A DNA stretch of 64,000 nucleotides, from positions 6,634,001 to 6,698,000 of the forward strand of contig OZ247499.1 of the NCBI GenBank assembly GCA_965233625.1. Direction: 5' to 3'. The notes beneath the pieces were generated by a model. That model was not told the DNA's origin, made no database searches, and saw only the letters and a program-made list of their open reading frames with translations. This DNA is from G965233625 sp965233625 (GTDB lineage Bacteria; Planctomycetota; Planctomycetia; Pirellulales; Pirellulaceae). The number at the start of each line of letters is the position of its first letter. The stretch's first letter is position 1. Below, in pieces: positions 1 through 8,124 of this stretch. The translations under genes and the position numbers were made by a program.

Positions 1-412
1 CACGCCGGACGAAACCTTCGAGCAGTACGAAGCGATGAAGCCCGGCATGGGCTGGATGCACATTAAAGATTACCGCCACCCGGCAGGTCCCATCCAGAAG
101 GTGGACCATGTCGACGAAGCCGCACTGAAGAACTTTGTGCCTGCGGACCTGGGCGACGGCGGTCACGAGCGCATTCTGCGGGACTTCAAAGAGATGCTGC
201 CTGCACTTACGGAGAAGCTGGACCGTCGCGGCATCCCCGGCGTGTTCCTGGACCTGGAGCCGCACGTCAAAGGCGGCGGGCAGTTCGGCGGCTTCAGCGG
301 GCCAGATGGACTGGGCGTCGCACTGCGTGGGCTGTGCCGCGTGCTAGATTATGCAGGCATCTCTTACCACCTGCGTGATTTTGACGATGTGCTTGCCTCA
401 CGCGGGTTTTAA
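1..412 (+). CDS. Sugar phosphate isomerase/epimerase family protein, 3' part only
   Basis: The reading frame is open from base 2, so the gene starts before the window. About 136 C-terminal residues are visible. They contain HIKDY followed by a glycine-rich acidic stretch (DLGDGGHE) and LDLEPHVKGGGQFGGFSG. This matches the metal-binding end of the xylose-isomerase-like TIM barrel, where His and acidic residues bind a divalent metal. Many planctomycete copies of this family act on sugars or inositols, but the substrate cannot be read from this part. The gene ends with TAA at 410-412, 54 bases before the next start. The family call is fairly sure; the specific function is unknown. Confidence 0.72.
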   Translation, partial: TPDETFEQYEAMKPGMGWMHIKDYRHPAGPIQKVDHVDEAALKNFVPADLGDGGHERILRDFKEMLPALTEKLDRRGIPGVFLDLEPHVKGGGQFGGFSGPDGLGVALRGLCRVLDYAGISYHLRDFDDVLASRGF

Positions 413-465
413 GTCATCGTTGTAAACGAAGACGGCAACCTATCGATCTTAACCAAGGCAGAACG

Positions 466-894
466 ATGCGAAACTTCTTGCTGATCGTCATGCTCACCGT
501 TCTTTGCACGCCACTCCTGGCCCATGCAGCAGCGCCGGAGAGAGATGCTCCCGGCGCCGGCGAGTCATTGGCCCGGCTGTACTTTGTGGCGCTGACTGAA
601 GGCGACACTAAGACGGCGGATAAGATCGTAACAACGCCCTACTACCTGGATCGCAAGGCAGTTCTAAAGACGCTGCCCGAAGTCAAAAAGCTGCACCAGA
701 AAATCCTGGCGTCAAAGGGCAAACGGAAAGTGCCTGTCTTCACGGTCACGATCTCTGACACGCCGCAGAAACTGGACCCGGAGATCTTCCCGCCGCACAC
801 CGCCTACAAGATCAGAATCGAAGGCGCCAAAGATACGGTGAACATCTACGTTACGAACGGACCAGAGCCGCGCATCATTGGCTTTGACGACTAA
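466..894 (+). CDS. Small secreted protein of unknown function
   Basis: The product is 142 residues. A typical signal peptide (residues 1-22, basic start, hydrophobic core, ending LAHA-A) predicts export. The mature part has a helical segment with ESLARLYFVALTEGDTKTADKIV, which suggests a small helical domain, and then a beta-rich C-terminal half. No catalytic motif is recognised. An AAGGCAG ribosome-binding site lies just upstream of the ATG. It sits between the isomerase and a zinc-ribbon gene with short gaps, so co-transcription is possible. Confidence 0.7.
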   Translation: MRNFLLIVMLTVLCTPLLAHAAAPERDAPGAGESLARLYFVALTEGDTKTADKIVTTPYYLDRKAVLKTLPEVKKLHQKILASKGKRKVPVFTVTISDTPQKLDPEIFPPHTAYKIRIEGAKDTVNIYVTNGPEPRIIGFDD

Positions 895-926
895 TCAGAA
901 TGCTTCCGCAGGAATAGCACCTTCAA

Positions 927-1154
927 ATGCCTAAAGAGCAGATCACCGTCGGCGGTTGTGAGAAATGCGGCAGCGATGCGATGACCTGTAAGTACAACCG
1001 TTTTGAAAGCGATGATCTGCGGATCGATTCGTGGGAGCATAAGTGCCCCGACTGTGGCCACCGCGTGACGCAGGCCATCCGAAGTGATGACGAGGATGAA
1101 ACCTGCGAAGAGCCCGACCGCTGCCCCTTCTGCAAGCGGAAAGCTGGCGTTTAG
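927..1154 (+). CDS. Small zinc-ribbon protein
   Basis: The product is 75 residues with three CxxC pairs: CEKC near residue 11, CPDC near residue 39 and CPFC near residue 67. The first two pairs would form one zinc ribbon. The third pair may belong to a second site or be unpaired. The middle is acidic (DDEDETCEE). There is no signal peptide, so it is likely cytoplasmic. Such small ribbons often bind nucleic acid or protein partners, but nothing here decides between these. The ATG is preceded by AGGAA at a slightly long spacing. Confidence 0.65.
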   Translation: MPKEQITVGGCEKCGSDAMTCKYNRFESDDLRIDSWEHKCPDCGHRVTQAIRSDDEDETCEEPDRCPFCKRKAGV

Positions 1155-1299
1155 AAGCTGTCTGAACCAGCGATTTTCCGCGGCGAAACTGACCTACCGG
1201 CGTTTTTGCGGTTCTGCAATACTCTGCCCCGATCATGTGGCGGTAGCTAGGGAGTTACTGCTGCGCGTGTGATTCGTCCCACGACCGGTGGTGAGTGCC

Positions 1300-2064
1300 A
1301 TGTTTATATCCGTGCTGATTCCGCAACAGAACGCGGGCGCCTCGGTGGTGCAGCGGGCTAACGATGTTGCGGCGGCGTTGTCGCCATCGTTTGACCTGGA
1401 AGTCATTATCGTCGACGACGGTTCCGCGCAGTTGCCGCTGCAACTGGTGCGCGACGCCATCGATACTCACAGTCAGTACCGGCTGATCGAACTCACACCC
1501 TTCCGCACATCCGGCGCCGGCATGGCCGCAGCCGTTTCGGCAGGCATCCGGGCCGCCCGCGGAGATTATGTCATTACCATTGACGCCGGCGGACGGTTCA
1601 ACGCCAGCGACTGCGGCGCACTTATCTCTGGCCTAAGCCGCGCGGATATGGTCTATGCGCGTCCTGCATGCACAGGATGGCGGAAGATGATGCGGCGCGT
1701 CCTACGGACGCCACGCTGGCTGCTGCTGGGACTGGAAACACGCGAGCCCGACAGCTTGTTCTGGGCGGCGCGGCGCGAAGCGCTGGCGGGCTTTGACCTG
1801 GCGCGGGGTATGTACCGCTATCTGCCAGATTTCGTTGCCTCGCGCGGCTTCCGGGTGACGGAATCGCGGGTCAGTTGCAACTTCGACGCGCCGGACTTCC
1901 ACCGGCTGGCCTGGCCCAATCCGGTCGATCTCTGCACCGCCTGGTGGCTCTCCCAACGCTGGCGACAGGCGCGAGTGGCGGAACGCGAGTACCGCGCGAA
2001 TGCTCCGGCCGTGCGTGCAACCATCGGACCGGCGCAGGAATTTCAACACCGCAAATCCGCCTAA
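1300..2064 (+). CDS. Family 2 glycosyltransferase (DPM1-like)
   Basis: The GT-A fold is clear: ISVLIPQQN at the N-terminus, VIIVDDGS near residue 35 (nucleotide-sugar binding) and GAGMAAAVSAGIRAARGDYVITIDAGGR near 70-95. In the last motif the usual DxD metal-binding site appears as DAGG. The protein is about 254 residues and has no C-terminal membrane helices, so it would act at the inner face of the membrane or on a soluble acceptor. The start was set at ATG 1300 because the strand begins MFISVLIP; GTG 1288 and GTG 1291 are in-frame alternatives. lpxB follows 72 bases downstream, so a role in lipid or envelope glycan synthesis is plausible but inferred. Donor and acceptor are unknown. Confidence 0.75.
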   Translation: MFISVLIPQQNAGASVVQRANDVAAALSPSFDLEVIIVDDGSAQLPLQLVRDAIDTHSQYRLIELTPFRTSGAGMAAAVSAGIRAARGDYVITIDAGGRFNASDCGALISGLSRADMVYARPACTGWRKMMRRVLRTPRWLLLGLETREPDSLFWAARREALAGFDLARGMYRYLPDFVASRGFRVTESRVSCNFDAPDFHRLAWPNPVDLCTAWWLSQRWRQARVAEREYRANAPAVRATIGPAQEFQHRKSA

Positions 2065-2136
2065 CGGCATACTCGCCCGGAGCTGCCCAAGCTTTATTCA
2101 ACGGCGTGCCCCAGACACCGTGTTACGGTTTGAATC

Positions 2137-3360
2137 ATGAAAATCTTCCTTTCCGCCGGCGAACCCAGTGGCGATCTGCACGGCTCTAACCTGATCCGCG
2201 ATCTCCGCGAGGCGCACCCCGGTATTCAGTTCACCGGCTTCGGCGGGCCGAAGATGAAGGATCAAGGGTGCGAACTGCTGGAAGACCTCACGCAACTGGC
2301 CGTCATGTGGGTCTGGCATGTCATCACCAACATCAAGACGTTCTGGGATCTGTACAAGCGGGCGGGCGAATACTTCGCCCAGAACCAGGTCGACGCCGTG
2401 GTGCTGATCGACTATCCCGGCTTCAACTGGTGGGTCGCCCGGCAGGCAAAAAAACACAACATCCCCGTGTTCTACTACGGCGCCCCGCAGATCTGGGCGT
2501 GGGCCCGCTGGCGGGTGAAGAAGATGAAGCGTCTGGTGGACCATGTCCTCTGCAAACTGCCCTTTGAAAAAGACTGGTACAAAAGCCACGGCTGCAACGC
2601 GCACTATATCGGCCATCCGTACTACGACGAGATGGAGCGTCACAGCCTGGACCAGGCCTTTGTCGAAAGCCAACGTGGCGACACACCGCTGATCGCCGTG
2701 CTACCTGGCTCGCGTACGCAGGAAGTCGTGAGCAACCTGCCCGGTTTTCTTAAAGCGATCGACAACATCCGCCGCGAGGCTCCGACGGCGCGGTTCGCCA
2801 TTGCGGCGTTCAATGAGAAGCTGGCCCGGCTGGCCTGGAAACAACTGGAAGAGCATGGCGGCAACCTGCCGGTCGAAGTACATGTAGACCGCACGCAGGA
2901 GCTGATCGAAGCATCACACTGCTGCCTGGCGTGCAGCGGTTCAGTATCGCTGGAGCTGCTCTACCGGGCGAAGCCGACCGTCATCCTTTATAAGGTGAGC
3001 TGGCTGGGCATGTTCCTGCAGCGTTTCTTCCGCAAGGTGAAGCACATCACCCTGGTCAATCTGCTGGCTGCGGAGAATCCGTTTGACGAAGATATTTCGC
3101 TGTACGATCCGCAGTCGGAAGAAGCCGCGGAGATTCCGTTCCCGGAGTATCTCACCAGCGAAGACAAGTCCGACTGGCTGGCCTATCACGTGCTGGAATG
3201 GCTGGAAGACCAGGCGGAATACAACCGCCGCGTGCAACAGCTTGAAGCGTTGAAGGCCAAGTACGCGCAGCCCGGCGCCTCAGCCGCTGCTTCCAGCTAC
3301 ATCCTGCGTGAACTGATTCTCAAAGCGCTCGCGCAGCCTGTGCGAAAAGCCGCTGCGTAG
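2137..3360 (+). CDS. lpxB: Lipid-A-disaccharide synthase
   Basis: LpxB (GT19) joins UDP-2,3-diacylglucosamine and lipid X to form the lipid A disaccharide at the inner face of the cytoplasmic membrane. The 407 residues show the family landmarks: MKIFLSAGEPSGDLHGSNL at the start, GFGGPKM near residue 38, VLIDYPGFN near 88, APQIWAWARWRV near 115, GHPYYDE near 155, LPGSRTQEV near 190 and CSGSVSLELL near 265. It is slightly longer than the E. coli enzyme (382) because of an alanine-rich C-terminal tail. No other lpx genes are in the window. The call is secure from these motifs. Confidence 0.95.
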   Translation: MKIFLSAGEPSGDLHGSNLIRDLREAHPGIQFTGFGGPKMKDQGCELLEDLTQLAVMWVWHVITNIKTFWDLYKRAGEYFAQNQVDAVVLIDYPGFNWWVARQAKKHNIPVFYYGAPQIWAWARWRVKKMKRLVDHVLCKLPFEKDWYKSHGCNAHYIGHPYYDEMERHSLDQAFVESQRGDTPLIAVLPGSRTQEVVSNLPGFLKAIDNIRREAPTARFAIAAFNEKLARLAWKQLEEHGGNLPVEVHVDRTQELIEASHCCLACSGSVSLELLYRAKPTVILYKVSWLGMFLQRFFRKVKHITLVNLLAAENPFDEDISLYDPQSEEAAEIPFPEYLTSEDKSDWLAYHVLEWLEDQAEYNRRVQQLEALKAKYAQPGASAAASSYILRELILKALAQPVRKAAA

Positions 3361-3458
3361 TGCACCGGCGTGCTTTCCGGCAGACGTGGAATGTAGCAAT
3401 TGTGCTACACTAAAACGGTTATCGTTTCTCCGTTTGATTCTGCGTTAGAGAAGTAGCC

Positions 3459-4259
3459 GTGCTGGGCCAACCCAATCCAACTTCATTCGACCTGCACTTT
3501 GAAATCTTCGGATTTCCCGTCCGCGTGCATCCTCTGCACTGGGCGTTGGGTGCTTACATCGGATACACCAGCGCATCGCCGGAAACCGCTTTGCTCGGCA
3601 TGATCGTGGGAATGGTGGTCGTATTCGCTTCGATCCTGATCCACGAACTAGGTCACGCAGTGATGATGCGCCGCTATGGCCAACACGCGCGGATCGTGTT
3701 GCACATGATGGGCGGCTATGCGATTGCGGATCGCGGTTTCTCTAATCTTTATATGACTGGCGACTCTTTCCGGCCGGTGCAGGACCGTAGCCGGTTCCGC
3801 TGGAATCAGATCATCATTTCTCTGGCTGGGCCTGGCGCGCAGCTGATCCTGGCGGCGATTGTCATCGCGTTCTTTTTTGCCGGAAGTATTGCCGCCGGCC
3901 TGGATGCGCCGGGCGCCCTGGAAAATCTGTTCGGCCTGGACGACCGGTTAAGTCCTCATCTGATGATGCTGGTGCGGATGCTGCTGTTCATCAACATCTT
4001 CTGGCCCATCTTCAACCTGCTGCCGATCTATCCCATGGATGGCGGTCAGGTGATGCGTGAAATCGTGGTCGGATTCGACCCTTGGAATGGTCAGTTGCGG
4101 TCGCTCTGGATCTCACTCATCGCCGCCGTGCTGGCGGCAGGCGGCGGCTTCCTGTTGTGTGGACAGCCATTTTTCGCGATCTTCTTCGGATTCATGGCCT
4201 TTCAGAACTGGCAGATGATTCAGCAGCTTGGCGGTGGTGGTGGTAGGCGGCCGTGGTAG
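3459..4259 (+). CDS. Site-2 protease family (M50) intramembrane metalloprotease
   Basis: The product is 266 residues with about five membrane helices. HELGH near residue 64 supplies two zinc ligands and the catalytic Glu. NLLPIYPMDGG near residue 190 fits the NxxPxxPxDGG motif that provides the third (Asp) ligand. Family members cut membrane-bound regulators or signal-peptide remnants; the substrate is unknown. No PDZ or CBS domain is present, so this is a minimal core form. The start is GTG at 3459, right after an in-frame TAG. The end overlaps the next gene by 7 bases, so the two are probably translated together. Confidence 0.85.
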   Translation: MLGQPNPTSFDLHFEIFGFPVRVHPLHWALGAYIGYTSASPETALLGMIVGMVVVFASILIHELGHAVMMRRYGQHARIVLHMMGGYAIADRGFSNLYMTGDSFRPVQDRSRFRWNQIIISLAGPGAQLILAAIVIAFFFAGSIAAGLDAPGALENLFGLDDRLSPHLMMLVRMLLFINIFWPIFNLLPIYPMDGGQVMREIVVGFDPWNGQLRSLWISLIAAVLAAGGGFLLCGQPFFAIFFGFMAFQNWQMIQQLGGGGGRRPW

Positions 4260-5041
4260 AAGCGGAATCGCACGTCGCCGGGCATGTGAAGCGGGTAGTG
4301 GTGCTTGGCGCCAGTAACGTGATCCGCGGCATCTCGCCGGCGTTTTCTGTTGCCAGAGCCGTCGCAGGCGGGCCGGTGGATTTCGTCGCGGTCTGCGGGC
4401 ACGGACGGTCTTATGGCATGAAGACGTGGGTTTCGATCCGCGCACTGCCCGGGATTCTCCCCTCAGAGGCATGGAACGCCCTGGAGCAACGCCCGCAGCT
4501 GCCCGTCGTGGCTGTTCTCACCGATATAGGCAACGATCTGATCTACGGCGTCATGCCCGCAACGCTCTCGCGATGGGTGGAAACGTGTGTGAAACGCCTG
4601 CGCGACCTCGACGCTAGTGTGGCAATTACGGCATTACCGCTAGAACGGCTGCGCGCCTTACCACCTGCGCAGTTCATGTTAATGCGTCGCGCGATGTTTC
4701 CCGGTTCCAGCTTAACTTACGAAACAGGATTGCAACGCGCCGAAGAAACAAACGAGCACATCCAACAGATTGCCAGCGAACACGGCTGTCAGTTTGTGGA
4801 GCAGGAACCCGGCTGGTACGGCCTGGATCCGATCCACATCCGGCGGCCGTTTCAGACTGTCGCCTGGCGGAAGTTCTTCGGAGAGTGGCTGGATGAAAAC
4901 GACACGCCGGCGCCAACGTGGCGGCAGTGGTTGTCGCTACGGTTTAAGCGGCCTCATCAACGATGGCTGGCAGGCTTTGAACAGCGCGCCGCGCAACCCG
5001 CTTTGCGTTTGAAGGACGGTAGTCACGTCTCGTTCTATTAG
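4253..5041 (+). CDS. SGNH/GDSL-like hydrolase family protein
   Basis: The product is 262 residues. Block I reads VVVLGASN (a variant of GDSL), block III TDIGND and block V GLDPIH (the DxxH catalytic dyad), which together fit the SGNH fold. There is no signal peptide. The N-terminus is soluble and the C-terminus is rich in Arg, Trp and Gln. The substrate is unknown; SGNH enzymes are esterases or acyl hydrolases. The start is GTG at 4253, inside the end of the M50 protease gene. The changed block I (GAS-N rather than GDS) makes activity less certain. Confidence 0.6.
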   Translation: MVEAESHVAGHVKRVVVLGASNVIRGISPAFSVARAVAGGPVDFVAVCGHGRSYGMKTWVSIRALPGILPSEAWNALEQRPQLPVVAVLTDIGNDLIYGVMPATLSRWVETCVKRLRDLDASVAITALPLERLRALPPAQFMLMRRAMFPGSSLTYETGLQRAEETNEHIQQIASEHGCQFVEQEPGWYGLDPIHIRRPFQTVAWRKFFGEWLDENDTPAPTWRQWLSLRFKRPHQRWLAGFEQRAAQPALRLKDGSHVSFY

Positions 5042-5742
5042 CGTGCGACGTGCGTTTGTAAAAAACGATGCAGTTTTTTTTGACGTGCACACGATTGAAA
5101 GCCAGACCGGCAATCAACGCGGCCAGCGACGGACCGCCTTGGAAACCATCAATGCAATGTTCTGGTGCGACGCACAAACCCTGTGACGCGTTTGCGTCAC
5201 ACCCGTTGGAGCACGCCGCTGGGAAAACGTGAGCAAAATTCATTTCGCACTTAAAAACAAGTGTTTTTATTGCGGCAGGGTAGGGCGGTTTGAAGAACGC
5301 CGCTTGTTAACAGCAGGGCAGGGGGGAGCGTTGATACGCGGATCGCAGCGGTGCAGTGACAAACCTTGTCACTGCCTTCGCGAGGCAGGCGCCCGGAGCC
5401 TCTGCGTCACCGCAAGCAAGGCGTAAAAAGCGGCGGTTAAACAACGTGGTTTTGTGTGGAAAACGTGTTGCATAAATTCCTATGATCCGTACAACTACTG
5501 TGAACGTAAGAAGCGTTTGAATCGTTTGAACTGTTCTGCTGACAACCCGTTGATGAAATAACCTTCAATCAAACCGGCGGAAGTCAACAAAACAGAAGTG
5601 CTCTCAACCCGGAAACCATTTCCTGACCAAAGAGCAAAGCGATTTTTTATCAAGAGGTGAAACGCGGACGACCCTTGCAATCGACGAAAGAGAGAGCGAA
5701 GGATTCGCGGCTTTGCCTGATACTTTTTTGGAGGATTCGTTA
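5042..5742. other. 700-base intergenic region with two perfect hairpins
   Basis: No convincing gene is seen. Two perfect inverted repeats stand out. One is at 5182-5201 (arms TGTGACGC and GCGTCACA, 4-base loop). The other is at 5353-5375 (10-base arms GCAGTGACAA and TTGTCACTGC, loop ACC). Both arms carry a GTGAC core, as expected of a dimeric regulator site or a structured RNA. A run of T lies near 5073-5080 and a copy of the dispersed GGGCAGGG repeat near 5314-5326. The region leads into the histone-like gene. Confidence 0.5.
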
Positions 5743-6054
5743 GTGGCAAAGAAGAAAGCCAAAAAGGCAGCTCCTAAGAAAGCAGCACCTAAAAAGACTG
5801 CGAAGAAGGCAGCTCCTAAGAAGGCAGCACCTAAAAAGGCAGCTCCTAAGAAAGCAGCCGCCAAGAAGGCAGCTCCTAAGAAGGCAGCCGCCAAGAAGGC
5901 AGCTCCTAAGAAGACGACCAAAAAGGCAGCTCCCAAAAAAGCAGCCAAGAAAGCAGCTCCTAAAAAAGCCGCTAAGAAAACGGTCAAAAAGGCAGCACCT
6001 AAAAAGGCAGCCAAGAAGACCACAACCAAGAAGAAGACCGTCAAGAAGAAGTAG
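5743..6054 (+). CDS. Histone H1-like DNA-binding protein with KAAPKK repeats
   Basis: The product is 103 residues made almost only of Lys, Ala and Pro in repeats such as KKAAPKKAAPKK and KKAAAKKAAPKK. It resembles the C-terminal tail of histone H1 and chlamydial Hc2-type proteins. Such tails bind and condense DNA without sequence specificity. GTG at 5743 is taken as the start because GGAGGA lies 8-9 bases upstream; an upstream TTG (5713) would add an unrelated ten residues. The gene stands alone, with a strong terminator downstream. Repeat number is likely to vary between strains. Confidence 0.85.
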   Translation: MAKKKAKKAAPKKAAPKKTAKKAAPKKAAPKKAAPKKAAAKKAAPKKAAAKKAAPKKTTKKAAPKKAAKKAAPKKAAKKTVKKAAPKKAAKKTTTKKKTVKKK

Positions 6055-6168
6055 CTGACGCCGGGGCTACGTTGAGTTGCTGGTGGCCGATGCGACTTTT
6101 TAGAGTCGCACAACTCAACCGCTCACACGTCGCTTCGTCTCTCGACGGGCAACGAGCAACAACAAGAA

Positions 6169-6204
6169 AGAGCCGGACGCGAAAGCTATCCGGCTCTATT
6201 TTTT
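6169..6204 (+). terminator. Rho-independent terminator of the histone-like gene
   Basis: A 9-bp GC-rich stem (AGAGCCGGA with TCCGGCTCT) is followed by ATTTTTT. It lies between the convergent histone-like gene and mrp. The reverse side is moderately T-rich, so it may work in both directions. Confidence 0.9.
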
Positions 6205-6233
6205 AAGGGCGCCGGGGTCTTCAAACCCCATTC

Positions 6234-7319
6234 TTACAGCACGGGCAGCGATGTAACGGGCGGCGCCGCGGCGGCCTTCGTGGCCAGACTATCGACCAGC
6301 TGGAAGGCGATCTTGTCAAAGTACGGCGCCGTCTGCGGATCGTCGAAAAGCTGCGCCGTTTCGCCTGCGTCGCCACGTTCGCGGATGTCCATCGTGATGG
6401 GCACATCGCCCAGGAACGGCACATTTAGCTCTTCCGCCTTCAGACGTGCTCCGCCACGGCCGAAAATGTCGTACGTCTTCCCGTTATCAGGACAGAGGAA
6501 GCCGCTCATGTTCTCAACGACACCTAGCACCGGGATGTTCACTTTGCGGAACATAGCAATCGCTTTGACCGCATCCAGCAGTGCAACCTCCTGCGGCGTA
6601 CAGACCACCACCGACCCCGTGAGCGGGACGGACTGCGAAAGCGTCAGCGCGATGTCGCCTGTGCCCGGCGGCATGTCGATCACCAGGTAATCGAGATTAC
6701 CCCACATCGTATCCCGCAGGAACTGCGTCACGGCGCCATGCAACATCGGCCCGCGCCAGACCACAGCTTCACCGGGTGGAACGATGAAGCCGATGCTCAT
6801 CACCGGCATTCCATCGGCGTCCATCGGTGGAATCTTCTTCAGTTCCTGATCCACCTGTGCACGGCCCTCAAGCCCCAGCAGGTGCGGCACACTTGGACCA
6901 TAGATATCCGCGTCCAGAAGACCCGTTTTGCATCCAGCGCGTTTCAGCGCCAGGGCAAGGCATGTCGCCACGGTGCTTTTGCCGACGCCGCCTTTACCGG
7001 AGCCGACCAGAATGATGCTTTTCGTGGTTAGGCCAAGCTGCCCGGACTTACCCGCCGGCCGGTCGTGCACTGTCAGATTGACCATGACGGATTCGACACC
7101 GGGAACATTCGATTGAATCATGTCCACCAGCGCTGCCTGCGATTTCTCTCGCAGCGGCGCAGAGTGGGTGGTTAGCGCGAGGTCGAGCGTTACCTTGCCG
7201 CTGTCGACCTGAATGTTGCTGATCTGCTTGAGTTTAAGAGCGCTCTGACCGGTCTCAGGGTCTTTGAAAGCTTCGACGGCTTTCTGCACTGTTTCGACGT
7301 TAAGGGCGTCGCTTGTCAT
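6234..7319 (-). CDS. mrp: Mrp/NBP35 (ApbC) family P-loop ATPase, Fe-S carrier
   Basis: The product is 361 residues. An N-terminal MIP18/DUF59-like domain (residues 1-95) is followed by a deviant Walker A GKGGVGKST near residue 107. Further motifs are LLDADIYGPSVP, a switch region VIDMPPGTGD and VVENMSG. The CxxC typical of some homologues is not seen, but FLCPDNG is present. Family members bind and transfer [4Fe-4S] clusters to apoproteins in the cytoplasm. The start at ATG 7319 fits the family; the frame stays open to 7571, but that part is the overlapping upstream gene read in another frame. It overlaps the upstream gene by 20 bases. Confidence 0.93.
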   Translation of the reverse strand: MTSDALNVETVQKAVEAFKDPETGQSALKLKQISNIQVDSGKVTLDLALTTHSAPLREKSQAALVDMIQSNVPGVESVMVNLTVHDRPAGKSGQLGLTTKSIILVGSGKGGVGKSTVATCLALALKRAGCKTGLLDADIYGPSVPHLLGLEGRAQVDQELKKIPPMDADGMPVMSIGFIVPPGEAVVWRGPMLHGAVTQFLRDTMWGNLDYLVIDMPPGTGDIALTLSQSVPLTGSVVVCTPQEVALLDAVKAIAMFRKVNIPVLGVVENMSGFLCPDNGKTYDIFGRGGARLKAEELNVPFLGDVPITMDIRERGDAGETAQLFDDPQTAPYFDKIAFQLVDSLATKAAAAPPVTSLPVL

Positions 7320-7779
7320 AGTTAAATTCCGTTGCTTCGCGGGCGAAGTTTTTCCAGGGTAGGGAAGACCAGATGCGGCGGCGGAAGTCTGGCTCTTCGA
7401 CACGGGCCGCCTGTATGGCACTTTGTAGTAGCCTGCCAGCAAGTGGCAATAACCGGGTGGCGTAGGCAATGTGCAGGGCGCCCAGCGTCCGCCAGACGTG
7501 GTCGATGTGGCGGAACTGGGGATGCGTACAGACCATAAACCGGGCGGTCGTTGCGTTGCTTTCCAAGTCACACAACATAGCCGACATCCTGGCCATTGTA
7601 GAGGGAGCCGCCTCCCACACGCTCATGGCGAGGCCCGGCTGCCGGACTGCCTGGTGCATCTCTTCCAGCGAATGCACCACCCGGATATCCGCCTGCGACA
7701 ACTGCGGCAACAACCGCAGCGCCACCGACCAATGCGGCCGCTGTTCATACACAACAAGATGCGGCTGGTGAAAACTCAT
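7300..7779 (-). CDS. Conserved-looking protein of unknown function upstream of mrp
   Basis: The product is 159 residues with a pattern like the start of a receiver or Rossmann-type domain: LVVYEQRPHWSVALRLL, then ADIRVVHSLEEMHQAV. No phospho-acceptor or catalytic motif can be named. The C-terminal half is basic. Its 3' end overlaps the mrp start by 20 bases, so translational coupling is likely. A GGGCA-type repeat copy sits about 10 bases upstream of the ATG, where the ribosome-binding site should be. The frame is supported by the coupling and by protein-like composition. Confidence 0.6.
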   Translation of the reverse strand: MSFHQPHLVVYEQRPHWSVALRLLPQLSQADIRVVHSLEEMHQAVRQPGLAMSVWEAAPSTMARMSAMLCDLESNATTARFMVCTHPQFRHIDHVWRTLGALHIAYATRLLPLAGRLLQSAIQAARVEEPDFRRRIWSSLPWKNFAREATEFNYDKRRP

Positions 7780-7789
7780 ACAGCGAAAC

Positions 7790-7806
7790 GGGGCAGGGCA
7801 GGGGGG
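7790..7806. repeat. Dispersed GGGCAGGG-type repeat, leader copy
   Basis: The copy reads GGGGCAGGGCAGGGGGG on the plus strand. It lies just upstream of the minus-strand gene that ends at 7779, within its probable 5' leader. Near-identical copies occur throughout the window (see findings). Confidence 0.75.
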
Positions 7807-7942
7807 TGTGAAAACTGGATGTACCCTTTGATTCTAATGAAAACGCTTCCCCCACGCGTTCAGATTACCGGCAGGCGTATCATTCGTGCTAAAATCAGAT
7901 GTACGGGCCGGACCATCACATCAGTTGCGATCCACCAGAACC

Positions 7943-8017
7943 CCGTAGGTCAGGCGCCTGCCTGACGATGCAGCAGGAACCACCTCAAACGATGTCAGGC
8001 AGGCGCCTGACCTACGG
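7943..8017. repeat. Perfect 24-bp inverted repeat (palindromic intergenic element)
   Basis: The arms at 7943-7966 and 7994-8017 are exact reverse complements over 24 bases, with a 27-base loop. Each arm contains its own palindromic core CAGGCGCCTG. A single-arm relative with the same flank (CCTACGGG then TTCTG) occurs at 58605-58635, so this is a dispersed element rather than a local terminator. There is no T-run. Confidence 0.85.
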
Positions 8018-8124
8018 CTTTGAGATAGATTGAACCTGATATTCAGCGACAGTCAGACAATGACGGCGCGACATGCACAACAGGCGGCAAACAACCAAAG
8101 CCGGCAGCGGCTTACGTTTACGGG

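Noticed and set aside
5229..5426. Small plus-strand ORF of 65 residues
   Set aside because: It crosses the GGGCA repeat and the 5353-5375 hairpin, has no ribosome-binding site and no protein-like pattern.
5604..6113. Minus-strand hydrophobic ORF (AAFLGAAFLG repeats)
   Set aside because: It is the complement of the KAAPKK gene; the repeat makes a long open but meaningless frame.
7320..7571. N-terminal extension of Mrp to 7571
   Set aside because: These codons are the overlapping upstream gene read in another frame. The family start and the conserved N-terminal domain support 7319.
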